Of a stretch of 64,000 nucleotides of DNA, positions 13,209 to 23,772 are shown piece after piece. A program made the translations under genes and the position numbers. Positions within the stretch are counted from its first letter, which is position 1. Each line of letters begins with the position of its first letter. A model generated the notes under the pieces. It ran no database searches and was not told the origin of the DNA. It was given only the letters and a program-made list of their open reading frames with translations. The stretch lies in assembly GCA_024349245.1 (NCBI GenBank), contig JALDNG010000102.1:716001-780000 (forward strand), written 5' to 3'. Source of the stretch: Neodontobutis hainanensis (taxonomy: Eukaryota > Chordata > Actinopteri > Gobiiformes > Odontobutidae).

Positions 13209-15815
13209 AGCAAAGAGGAACCAGCTGACAAAGAATGGGAGTGACGAAACACCCGGCTTGACAAGAGCAACAACTCTTTCTAGTATTGAAAAACTTGGAG
13301 GAGAAATGGTCACTTCTATTGGAGATTTTTTTCATTGTTCTATAAAATAAACAAAAGAACAGAATACTTTCATTAAATTTTAAAACATTTGAGGGTTTTA
13401 GGCTAAAGTCAAGACATTGGGGTGGGGTCATTTTGGACACTCAAGAACAGGGATGGCTGGTATCAAAAGGCTAGGTGGGCTAAGCCCCTCCTATATTTTA
13501 GACTATAATAATGTATTGTCAAAACATAATGGTTTAATTTTTTTATAGCTTGTGAAAGATCTTAGAACATAGTTTTAAATCATTTTGATGGCACCCAGAT
13601 TTGTAAGTGTAAGTTTTTACAACTCAAGCACAATGTGACCTCAGCACCTATCATATTCCTCATTTAAGTGATTGACAAGTATGAGGCCCGCCCCCTTGTA
13701 TTATTACAGACTATTGGGGTTATTTTTACTCAGCTTAGAGGCTTGAATTTGCATTAACATTACTTGTTGCATTTAGCACTAGCACAACAGCAGAACAGAA
13801 AGGTTGTCAATAAGTGCTTCAATTGAAAACACAAAGTTACCCTAATATTTTTGACATTTTTAGTTTGTGTGGTAAAACTCAAATGAAGTAATATTTATGA
13901 AAGTTGTATTGTTATTGCAAGCAATTGATCATATTCATTTTTAGCCCACCCAACATTACCAGCAGCCACAACTGCTCAAGAGTATGTCCACTCTGATTCC
14001 CACTGCAGTTTATTTTATATTGTGTTTCAAGTGTGAATACTACACTATAATACTATAGAAAAGAGCAAAAGACCCTTAAACAAGCCAAGGCCAGTCTGAA
14101 CTCTGACCCACAGCAGACATTTGTTTTTTTTGGAGGCAGTGTGTTGGCCAACCACGTGAGATATCCACCTCACCGTTTGTCCATCGCCGGTTTACCTCTC
14201 CTTCTGTTACAACCCAGTTCAGTGGCTGACTCACAGTCCCTCACACCGTCGCCCTGCCCCCTTCGCCTCTCCTCCTGCGTTTGACCGCTTGTCAGGGGAT
14301 GTTTATGGGCTATTGTTTGCAGTGCTGATGATCATTCGCACCGGTTGATTCCATTACCCATAGGCCTCTGATGGATGGGGCCTACCCTGACGTCCACTGA
14401 TATGGGCGTCCTTGACCACTGGGGCAGACACAATGAAGAGAGCGGGCAGTGGGATGTGGAACTGGCTCTTTTGTTCATTTTAGAGAAAATTATGTGACCT
14501 CCTGATGATGCTTCATTTCAAAACGCTTTTTATATTAAGCCACAATGGGCGGGAAATAAACAGGAGCAGATTTTTTGTTTACATTGGCACTTGTGACTAA
14601 CTTTTGCCCACTCTTAATGTTAATGTTAGTAGTGTTTCCATTACACATGAGGCAAATTTAAGTGACTTTTTGAAACACTGGAAATTTTACAAAATGCATT
14701 TCTATTGATGTCAAAATTTAGATTTACAATACGCTATACTGTTTTGGTGTCCAGTTTCAAAGATTTATAATGTTAGTGCAATAAACACAATAAAGCATAA
14801 TACAATTTTTGCTTATTTATTTATGTATCTTTGCAGCCATGTGGCTTTTCAAAGTCAATGGCAATAGATTTATGTGTGATTACATTCTAAAGTTCAAACG
14901 TTTAAGAGGTTTCTGTCAGCTCATGTCTATGAAGTTGTGCTGATTGATTGTGACCTTACTGCACAAAATATAACTCTGTTAGCATGGTAGCTGTGGTAAT
15001 TAGCTCTGCTTTACACTTACTCTTAATCACATTATTACAGTGCTTGTAAACACACTGAGGGGTTGCCTGTGGTCTGGCCTCCCGCAGAGCCCAAAGTGTC
15101 ACAACACTATTTAAAAAAAATCCCTTCAGCATTTCATTGAATTGCAACTCAAGGAAAATAGATGAGCTTGAAGCGAAGGAGTCATTCAGAAGTCACCCAT
15201 CACGGGGGAGACAACTGCAATTACTGATGGGATGAGATGGGCTGGGATTTAACCAGGCCGTGATGTAGTGTCAGTGGAGCAGTGGCCATTCTGTTGGCTC
15301 AAACGCTGTTGATAGCTAAATGCATTTACCCAGAAAGAAGCCGTCGTAATTTTTCACAAAGCAAGGCGTCATTGATCAGGATGATATCTGCTGAAGGAGA
15401 ATGTGTAGTTAAAGGCACATGTTTAACAAGCTTCTGCAGCATTTCCCCAAAAATTGTCACATAAAGACTTCCCATTATTACTCTGAGGCAAGACAGAGTC
15501 GTTTTCTTTTCCTTAGATCTGTCTTTTGTCAACTCATCCACCACAGACACATTCGTTTTCTTAGAAAATAGCTTCGCAGGATCAGACAAAATAGTGTTCT
15601 GGGATAGAAACAAGGCCAGATGCTGCTCTTTGATGTAGAAATTAGCTCCATTTTGTTAAAGTGTCCTGACGATGCTTGAGTCAAACCATTTCTATAACTA
15701 TCATCCGGGCCTGTTCTGTGACAAACCAGGATTTGTCCTTGTTCCTGAAGACAATGCCAACACTAAAAAAATAACAAGGCGAGACTGATGCTACAATAAA
15801 ACTAACATTAATAGC

Positions 15816-15852
15816 GTGACGATATGCAAACATATGCTAATTTTATGCATAC
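15816..15852. promoter_or_regulatory. Candidate POU/octamer-site cluster
   Basis: Three octamer-like half sites occur within 27 bp: ATGCAAA (15824-15830), ATGCTAAT (15834-15841) and ATGCAT (15845-15850). The spacing is close to one helical turn. That this is an enhancer is inference; conservation is not visible here. Confidence 0.3.
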
Positions 15853-16318
15853 TGTCAACCTACATAGGGGCAGATCTTGGCTCATTTCAAAAGATACGAC
15901 TGCAATTAGGCGACAATTGATTGAAATCACTTGTGTTTTATGAATCCGTTACTTTTGTGCACTGACAGTGCGTTGTGCGATTTTGTGACAGTATATTCTC
16001 AAGATTAGTGGCCATTTCTGACCTTATTGCAAACCATTGCATTTCAAACAAACCCCTTCCTCCCTGTGCGATTTGCATGTGGCGTGTCATTTACCATAAT
16101 CCTTGATTACCTAATGATTTGTGCTTTAATATAACGCACAGAGCCCTTTCAAAGCAAGATGTCTCCCACATGTTTTGCAGTGACTTGAGACAGAGGGAAA
16201 AATGGAAATGATAGTTTAAGGGCTGCGGGGAAAAGAGGAGTCTTATCAGTTAAGACTTGCTTTGTATGTAGGATTTTTTTTCCCATCTCTCCTTGGAAGG
16301 CAGGGGTGCAGTTGATGA

Positions 16319-16560
16319 ATTCTTAAGCAGATCTCACTGATAATTGTATTTCATAACTGTCATGCGGAGAGGGACTGTCCGCTGAGAAGCTATTTGTGTC
16401 ACTGCCTCCGTCTCTGCCTTTTCTCTGCGCAGCCTCTTCAATAAAACTCAACTCACGACATAGATTGTTAAGTCTACCTCCGAGATTATTAAATCCAAAT
16501 GGAGAATTTATGGCTGACACTTGGTAACAATTAATCTGAGATGCTTGATTAATAAAGTTC
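16319..16560. promoter_or_regulatory. Candidate conserved non-coding element
   Basis: Non-repetitive AT-rich DNA with a high density of homeodomain-type cores: GATAATTG near 16338, GATTATTAAAT near 16483, ACAATTAATC near 16527 and TTGATTAATAAAG near 16544. No simple repeats or mobile-element signatures are present. Developmental regulator genes of this class are typically surrounded by such elements, but this assignment rests on composition and motif density only. Confidence 0.3.
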
Positions 16561-17329
16561 CCTCACCCCCCACTCATTCTTCAATAGCCATCACTAAAGT
16601 TGAGTGGGAAGAGGGGGGACGGAGGGGGGCAACAAGACGAACGGGTGGCAGGGATGGTTGTCAGAGACGACATGAGTGTCATTCTTTTTGATTAATGGCG
16701 CATTGTGACCCCGCCCCCAACCCTCCTTCTTCTTTCCCAGCATGCCCACTGCTCTCACCTCTGAGAAACCACCCCCCAGCCCACCTTCAGGTAAAAATAG
16801 ATGTGGGCCAACTTGTGCTCGCCAGTGGGTTTGGAGAAAGACGGCGAGAAAAGATACAAGAGAAATAAAAAAACGTACAAGAAGTTAAGCAGGAGGAAGT
16901 TGGGGAAGAAAACGTAAAAATGAAATGGAGAAATATAAAAAAAATGGGGCCAGAGTGACAGATTTTTGGATGAATGTCACCCAGCTCACCTTGTCACTAT
17001 GTTAAGACAGCTGTGATTAATTAGTTGAGTGAGACTGAGCAATTAGGTCATGTGTTTTGGCCATGGATGCCTCCCACACTTTCTCCTCAGTAAAGGTAGA
17101 CGAAACAGCAAATCTAGAAGATGTATAGATTTTAAAAGGAAAAATGTATTTACTCTCCTAGGAAACATCCGTATTTCGGGGAAAACACGTCGCATTTTAT
17201 CTCTGTAAAACGTTCCAATTTGAAGGAGTTTGTGGATAAGAAGCCCTTACACAAATCCTTGAACTAGTAAAGGCTTACAAAAGATCATATTTAACAATGA
17301 TGGCTATATATTTTCCTTTTTGCAATTAA

Positions 17330-17545
17330 AGAGTCCCTCTGTGTAATTTAATGCTTCTTTTCAAGTGTCGGGTCCCCTGAGACTTGGCCTGTAGCTATGC
17401 CATCGCTCTTGGTGATTATCATTAATGAATGTCGGCGAGGACCATCCCTCAATGTGACTAGGGAGGAAACACAAGCCCTAATTAAAGGTTCCTATTCATA
17501 AATATATGCCTCAAACTACACGGATCGGCTCAGGCGCTGTGCACA
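17330..17545. promoter_or_regulatory. Candidate conserved non-coding element
   Basis: Complex non-repetitive sequence containing GATTATCATTAATGAATG near 17413, CCCTAATTAAAGG near 17475 and a TATTCATAAATATATGC block near 17492. It has homeodomain- and POU-like cores and resembles vertebrate developmental enhancers in texture. Function is inferred. Confidence 0.3.
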
Positions 17546-18739
17546 CAAGTCATTTTAATGTCACAAAAGCACCTTTTTAAGAGTATTTTCCCCCTTGATG
17601 TACAACACAGCGGCGGCGGTGACAGATTTCACAGCCAAAGCCTGCAGCGAGGGATCTGTGCTATATGAGATTCACAGATTTAAATTTAGGAGTAAAGCCG
17701 AAGATTAGGACACTCTAATTTGACTTGGAGAAGAGTGAATAATAAAAAAAACTGTTAACTGTGCTCACTTACTGTCTGCCTGAACAATACGATACATTTT
17801 TACATGTAATCCACAGGAGACGCTTGTTTCCAATGCAATCTGCAGCGCTGCTCAGAAAATAAAATTGTTTAACCGATAACAGGACATCACTGAAACTGAA
17901 ACTCATCATTTGAAGTTAATCATTTTAATTGCTTTAACTGCTCGTTGACGATGTGTCTCATAATTGGCTGTTTTGGGGAAAGCTGCTGGTAATTGTTTGG
18001 AGATGTTAACATTGACAATGATATTGAATCTATCTCAACTGTTTTGTTGTTGTTTTATATTTTTTTTCCACATGGCTCAGAAAAGTCTTGACGGTAAAAG
18101 AGCTTGTCGAGACAAACATTTGGCTTCCTCTCTTTCCTCCTTAATGGCTGAAAAATGCTAATTGGGGTGCACGTGTCAGGGAAAACAAAAGGGGAAGGAG
18201 CTGGAGAGAGAAGGAGTGTGTATGTCAGAAAAAGGCTGGTATTTGGAAAAAAAAAAACTGTCACTTTGTTCAGCCGAGTTGGTTTTAGCTTTTTCGCAAG
18301 GTTGTTCCAGGAAACAGGAAATCCATCCTCAGTGCGATTTGTTTCTAAGCACAGATAAAGTTCTGACGGCAGAGCTGTGTAATGTAGCCCAGGTTTAGAA
18401 AACAAAATATATAATTTCTAGTGTGGAAATAGTATGCACTGTATTTATTCTATTTTGGTGTAAACAAGCTGATGTCCTGTCTTTCTTCTAGGATACGACG
18501 GCTCTTTATAAAATACATCCTCGAATCCCTCGGAGACTTGAAACCTTTAATAAACTTGAATCTGTCACTGCTGCACAGCATCCGTCCAAAGTGACAAAAA
18601 TCAAAACTCAGCTGGGGATTACAAAGCTTTAATTGCGTTGTCAAAACTCCAGCAACATATCGTTTTAAAGCCTACACATTAAACAAGTCATAGCAAAGTA
18701 AATCTTCATAAAATATCAAAACCTCTTTCTCTCTGTGCT

Positions 18740-18960
18740 CCACACTTGGCATTTTAATTATGCCGTCTTATCTGATAGATGTGGAGAGATATAGCTCATG
18801 TCAAAGTTAGAGCCTCTTCTTTATTAATTTTTTATTATATATTCTTATATTCAGATTGTCAATGACTGTCTAGAATCTGATAAGACCCATCATTGATTGA
18901 AGATTACTCGAGATTATAAAGAGAAGCGGTAAGCCTTCATCGTTCCAAATGTTACCTTAT
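18740..18960. promoter_or_regulatory. Candidate element with GATA and homeodomain cores
   Basis: A TTTTAATTATG core (near 18752) lies beside CTTATCTGATAGAT (18768-18780), with a second GATA site TCTGATAAG at 18876-18884 and a CATTGATTGAAGATTACTCGA run (Meis/Pbx-like TGATTGA) near 18890. Site identity is visible; regulatory function is inferred. Confidence 0.28.
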
Positions 18961-19409
18961 TTGAATGACATTAAAGAAAAAGATTACACTCCTTTTTGGT
19001 GAATAAGTTTTGTTGGCTTGCATTGTGACAGGTTTCCTTAAAAGTAATGTAAAATAAAGAAAAGATTTTGTCAAACATCTACGGTAAAAAAACTTTACTC
19101 GTACTCTCTTGCATGCCGTACAAGCCCAAACCTTTTGACATCAGAGGTTTACGGCTGCAAAACAACTCTGACGCTATGCCACGGGCCAAAATATGCAGTG
19201 CAGCATTAACTATTTATGAGTATTAAAAGGTAGTCATTAAACGCTTGGTTTCTGTCTGCACTGTTTTAGGGGGATATGCTTTGCCAAAAGCAAGAAATCA
19301 AACCTTAAAACTTAAGTGAGTTGCATCCATTAAAACCTGTTCACACCCAATTCCCTGAGGGGGAAGACTGTGTGCACATGTGGTCAGTAGACTGGTATTT
19401 GGTATTATT

Positions 19410-19435
19410 GTGTGTGTGTGTGTGTGTGTGTGTGT
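19410..19435. repeat. (GT)13 microsatellite
   Basis: Uninterrupted GT dinucleotides, directly visible. Confidence 0.95.
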
Positions 19436-20819
19436 CGAACTAAGTATCTCTAATCTCTATCTCCAAACAAATAGCACAGATTGTACTGTAACAAATACAG
19501 AAAATTCATTCATTTTTATTGTGAAACGCTGTGCTTTACTGCAGTTAATGACTTTTAAATGGAATAGTGATAGTATAAAATAGTAGCCTTGCAATACATT
19601 GTTTATTTACTGCAAATCATCATACAATTAGCATTATTTACTGTCATTAACAGCTAAAAGGTGCAATAGGTAGGCTGTAGCATAAAGAAGGAAAATGTAG
19701 CTGCAATGTAGCTGTATACAATTGTCTATTGTGTTAATCAGCAGATATTTACTATAAAAATCTACATGCAGATTACAATAACATAACACCAAAATATTAA
19801 GCTGAATATTCTTTATTTTGCAGCATTTTTGTACATATTATTACAATATCTCTGGTATATTATGATACTGGGAGCGACACAATAAGAAGTGAAAGAACAA
19901 TCTGGTGTTGAAACTTTGTCCCTCACCTGGTTGACAGCCTGCTGGACTCTTTAGATCGTCATGTCAGACCTTTGGAGAGGAGAGAGACAAAAGCAGGGAT
20001 GTAATGAGGTATGTTAATATACATGCAGACTACATGGATGTTCTCAGCCTCTCCGTGCGATCACTTTTATGCACGAGAGGAAACACAGTGACACGTCGAA
20101 GCATGCTGTCACTGGCTCGAGTTAAGGGATGGGGGGGGGCTGCATGTGTACAATGTGAAACAACTGTTTGTTTGTTAGGCTTTTGTCTCACATGTGCAGG
20201 AACACGGAGGACTGCTGTGCAGGCTGTGTTTAAAAAGATTTGGGTCATAATCTGCGGGTCATATTTGACTGACTTGTATTTTTTTTTTAGAATGTTTTAA
20301 ATGGTGTCTTTCAATTAAAGATGACTGGAAAAGGTTATTAAGCTGCAGTTGAGGGACAATTATATATTTTAGTTAAGGCTATAATATGTATTATTTAAAA
20401 AAATCTAAATAAATCTGTTTTATTTACTGAGATTCACTAGAATAATGTAGAAATTAATGTATTTGTAAAACTGCATTTTTACATTTTACACATTCATTTA
20501 CAAGTGAAGGACTGACTTTAGTGTAGATCAAAGCCAAAAAACAGCTCAGAGAAGGAAGAAAAAGATACAACAGAACAGTATTATATGTGGCAAGATCTGA
20601 GACTAATCCTGGATTTTACTTTTGCTCATGATAAACATGAAAAGGACAGACCGTTTCTTTTTGTTGCTGAAAATCTTACATATGATGCCTTTAACTTGAA
20701 ACATCCTAAGTTACATTAAATGCATTTCAAATCATGAGAAACAATTAAAAGTGTATTTTAGTGTTAAAGAACCCTGTTGATTTCAATTTAAACTGCATCA
20801 GTGTTTCCATGTCATGCTG

Positions 20820-21020
20820 CATAGATATGCGAGAGCCGAGCTGCTTGCTACCCCTGGCTCCTGGACCACATGTCCCCCCCTGCTGGCCCAGGATCAGATC
20901 TGAGGCACACTCCTCTGCTGTGAGTCCTGCTCTGATCTCTGCTGTTTCTCCCTCTGTAGATACCACCCGAGTAACCTTCGCACCACCGCAACTACTGCCG
21001 GTGCTGCTGTGGTGCACCAT
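20820..21020. other. GC-richer island of unknown nature
   Basis: About 200 bp of markedly GC-richer, non-repetitive sequence is set in AT-rich DNA. It is open on both strands (a 171-codon frame on + from 20761, a 91-codon frame on - ending at 20745). It includes a pyrimidine tract with CTGTAG (near 20955) that would serve as a splice acceptor on +. No protein similarity is recognised on either strand. It could be a non-coding exon, a decayed repeat or a regulatory island. Confidence 0.3.
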
Positions 21021-21607
21021 AATACAAAATATAAAAATGTTGCATGTTAAAGAAATACAATTTAAAAAGATTTACTTAAACTCCATTGCTTTTTGTAATT
21101 TTTTAACCATGTTTCCACATAACGTTTTAATATGTAAGCTACTTTTCTTGCATACTTGTACTTTGTCTAGAAATTTGTACTTTTTCACTTTAGGATTTTT
21201 TCCCTTTTTAAGTGAACACTTCAATGCTATTTCCAAGTTGGAATTTGTTTTTTTCTCTCACAGTCATAAATGTTAGTGCATTTGAACTTCTATTTCTTCT
21301 TTTCAGCAATACAAACAAAACTGACTTTATACAACAACTATTTATATGTACAGTTTCTTCACATTTATCCTACTAAATGTATACGTTTAAGCAGGAAACC
21401 TAAGATGAATGTCACGTATAGAAGAATATGTGACTTGAATCAGGTGGATATAAACTGCTCTCAGTCAATACTACTTTAAATAGGCTCTAGTCAGACTCTT
21501 CCATGTGTAGGCTATTCATTTTGGATAAAGACTACTTCTTGGGGCGTAGTAAACCGAGCAGCACCTCTGTCTTGTCCCGCGCGCACTGACTTTGAGTGGA
21601 AAAACAG

Positions 21608-21830
21608 TGACGTAAGTGCTCTCCATCAATCAGCAGGCAGGCCGCTGTGACAGACAGCGACAGACAGATGTTGGGGCGGTACTTTATTTCTTTCACCTCA
21701 TAATAAGCGACTTCAGACGTGCACCCCGTGTAGATAATCCGTTTTTGGAAGACGGCCCAATAGACAGACTGAGAGGTCTAAAGTGCATTGATTGTGTATA
21801 TATAGCTCCAGTGCAGCTAATAAAGAGGAG
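21608..21830 (+). promoter_or_regulatory. Candidate alternative upstream promoter (CRE plus TATA)
   Basis: A CRE-like TGACGTAA (21608-21615) lies about 190 bp before a TATATATA box (21797-21804), which is followed by GC-mixed sequence where initiation would fall near 21830. It is about 1.9 kb upstream of the tshz1 start codon, at the left shoulder of the GC-rich zone. No transcript evidence is available. Confidence 0.25.
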
Positions 21831-22993
21831 CAGAAGAAGAAGAGCACTCACCGGTGAAGCTTGACACGGTGAAAGTTTGTAGCTAATCCGTGTAAACGCG
21901 CCGGTGTTTAGCCTCAGTTTAAGCCCATATTTGTCTCCCTGTAGCTGAGTAATGTCCTCAGGTCCGGTTTCAAAGGAGGAAAACATTTTGTCCAGTTTGT
22001 TGAATAATAAAAAAAAAGAGCTCAAACTTACTTAAAGTGCTAGGCTACATCAAGCGGCTCATTTAAGCTAACATTTCATAGCTCGTGCCCTTTATAAACA
22101 CTTTACGGTGCATAATAGTTAGGATGGAGAGTAGGCTATTAATGGAGCCTCTTGTGGATTCAGAGCCCCTCCCCTTCACCAGAAGCCTCTCTAAAAAGGT
22201 GGAACGAATCGATCTGCAGTCTCCTTTGTCCCACTAAGGAGGTCACCCCGAAATATCCACGTTTTTTTTTTTAGCAAAGTTTCAACCAGAACTGAGCCGG
22301 TCTGCACCACTCACTGAGATGCACAGTTTGATGAAAATAGCCATTTAGACCAATATGTGCCATTCATTTGTTTATCCCGTTTATTTAAAGAATATTAAAT
22401 GTGATTCATTGTTAAGTGTGACCTGATAAAAATGTGTAGCAACAGTTTACGTTTGTATATTTGTGCTGGTCAAATGTAATATTCTTGATTATAATAAAAA
22501 GACTAATCATTTTCAGATTGTAATCATAATGGCTTATCCACAGTTCAATCCTCGTCGGTTTGCCTAATGTACAAAGTATGAGCTGACACGTGCATACCAG
22601 ATTTGACTGGACTGAAGGAAATATTAGACTTTGTTACAAGATAAACTTACTCTTCAACGAGCTGAAATCTGTCATTAACTTTCATAACTCTTAAATAGAT
22701 ACACACGAGGACGCACGCCAAAATGTTTTGGGGGCGCGCTCTCGTTCACCAACAGCCTATACATTAGCGATCGTGGCGGGGGGGACAAGACGGGACGGCA
22801 GCGAATGAAAGAGCCGGTATGAGGAGCAGATTGACAGGTGGGCTCTGACTGTCAGGGTGACGCTCACTCGGAGGGGTGGAGTAAAGAGCCGAGGCCGGAG
22901 AGAGGCAGCTGCATGTGTCTGTCGATCAGAGGAAGCTGTCTGAACGCAGCGTGCATCTCCAATGTGCGCACACCTCACTGCGGTGCCCCCCTC

Positions 22994-23010
22994 AAAAAAA
23001 AAAAAAAAAA
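22994..23010. repeat. Poly(A)17 tract
   Basis: Homopolymer inside the promoter zone, directly visible. Confidence 0.9.
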
Positions 23011-23144
23011 TCAACAATAATCAACAGAGGAGTGAGATTGAGGCGGTGGGTGCTGTAAGGTTATAGCAGGGCGGGTTTGGGTGCTGTTCTGGGGGTGAGT
23101 TTTTTGGAGGAAGTGTCCGTGACAGTCGGACGGACAGCGGAGAT

Positions 23145-23242
23145 GTGAGTATTACGCTGAACGCTGTAGGCTTTCTGTTTGAGTGATTGACGTCCACGGA
23201 ACACGACTAAATATCATTCTTTCCTCTTTTCCCCTCGTTTAG
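23145..23242 (+). other. tshz1: Candidate short intron in the 5' leader
   Basis: A donor-like GTGAGT (23145-23150) is followed 98 bp later by a strong pyrimidine tract and TTTAG acceptor (ending 23242), with a branch-point-like GACTAAA upstream (near 23203). A second donor-like AG/GTATGA (23320) and acceptor TTGCCTTGTCCAG (ending 23662) could remove 23320-23662. These are sequence matches only, and an unspliced leader is also possible. Confidence 0.3.
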
Positions 23243-23321
23243 AAAGACCTCCACCAGCACAAGAAACTACACGACGCTGTTTGGACTGAATTTTCTTTTC
23301 ATTTTCGCTGCAAACAGAGGT

Positions 23322-23447
23322 ATGAGACTGTCCAGAAAGCGCTGTGAAGCTCTTCTTTTCGGCGCGGAGCTCGTACAGCAGCCCCTCCGTATCTCTGCCC
23401 ACTCTCCGGGGCTTTCCGCTTGTTTTCTGCCAGTCGGCCAGCGATGA
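23322..23447 (+). other. Upstream ORF in the tshz1 leader (41 codons)
   Basis: This ATG opens 41 codons ending in TGA (23445-23447), upstream of and not overlapping the tshz1 start. It would be present only if the candidate leader donor at 23320 is not used. Shorter upstream ORFs start at 23444 and 23536. Such ORFs usually damp translation; that they do so here is inference. Confidence 0.35.
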
Positions 23448-23700
23448 GTTACGCCAGAAGTTAACGAAGCCTTCCCTGCGATCAAAAGAAAATCAACATT
23501 ACACGCTATTCTAACTGGACATGCTTTTAAGTAAGATGGACATACGTGCGTAAAGCGTGCACTTGAAAAGACTTTACCGCGGAATCTAATTTAATGACGG
23601 TTTTATCTGCGTTTCAAGAAGTGAGGACGAGACGTCACCACTTTTGATTTTGCCTTGTCCAGGTTTCCTCTCCAGCTTGTCCGCTAATTGTGATCTCTGC

Positions 23701-23772
23701 ATGAAAAGTCCAGCGGAAAGTCTTGCAGCAGCATGCCGAGGAGAAAGCAGCAAGCGCCGCGGCGGTCAGCAG
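23701..23772 (+). other. Upstream out-of-frame ATG opening a 110-codon overlapping ORF across the splice
   Basis: An ATG at 23701, 32 nt before the tshz1 start, reads 24 codons in another frame to the same donor. It then stays open through 44642-44899 of exon 2 to a stop at 44900-44902, giving 110 codons in total. Its context is weak (T at -3), so ribosomes would mostly pass it. The peptide resembles nothing I know. It may be a translational damper or a by-product of codon usage in the main frame. Confidence 0.4.
23733..23772 (+). CDS. tshz1: tshz1 first coding exon
   Basis: ATG at 23733 opens 13 codons, MPRRKQQAPRRSA, plus the first base of codon 14, ending at an AG/GTAAGC donor (GT at 23773-23774). 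This peptide is the invariant N-terminus of vertebrate teashirt proteins, which begin with a short basic exon. The A at -3 gives the start adequate context. Joining the last G to CA at 44642 restores an alanine codon and reads AAYGSDDEFKLDKIDEEEHL, which continues with the DDGLSLD motif. That motif is typical of TSHZ1, rather than TSHZ2 or TSHZ3, as recalled from the human proteins. The exon lies in a CpG-rich block. The exon is far too short to be found by ORF length; it was identified by motif and splice fit. Confidence 0.9.

Noticed and set aside
20761..21276. 171-codon open frame upstream of tshz1
   Set aside because: No recognisable domain, it runs into AT-rich sequence, and no codon structure or splice context supports coding. 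Kept only as a GC-rich island.
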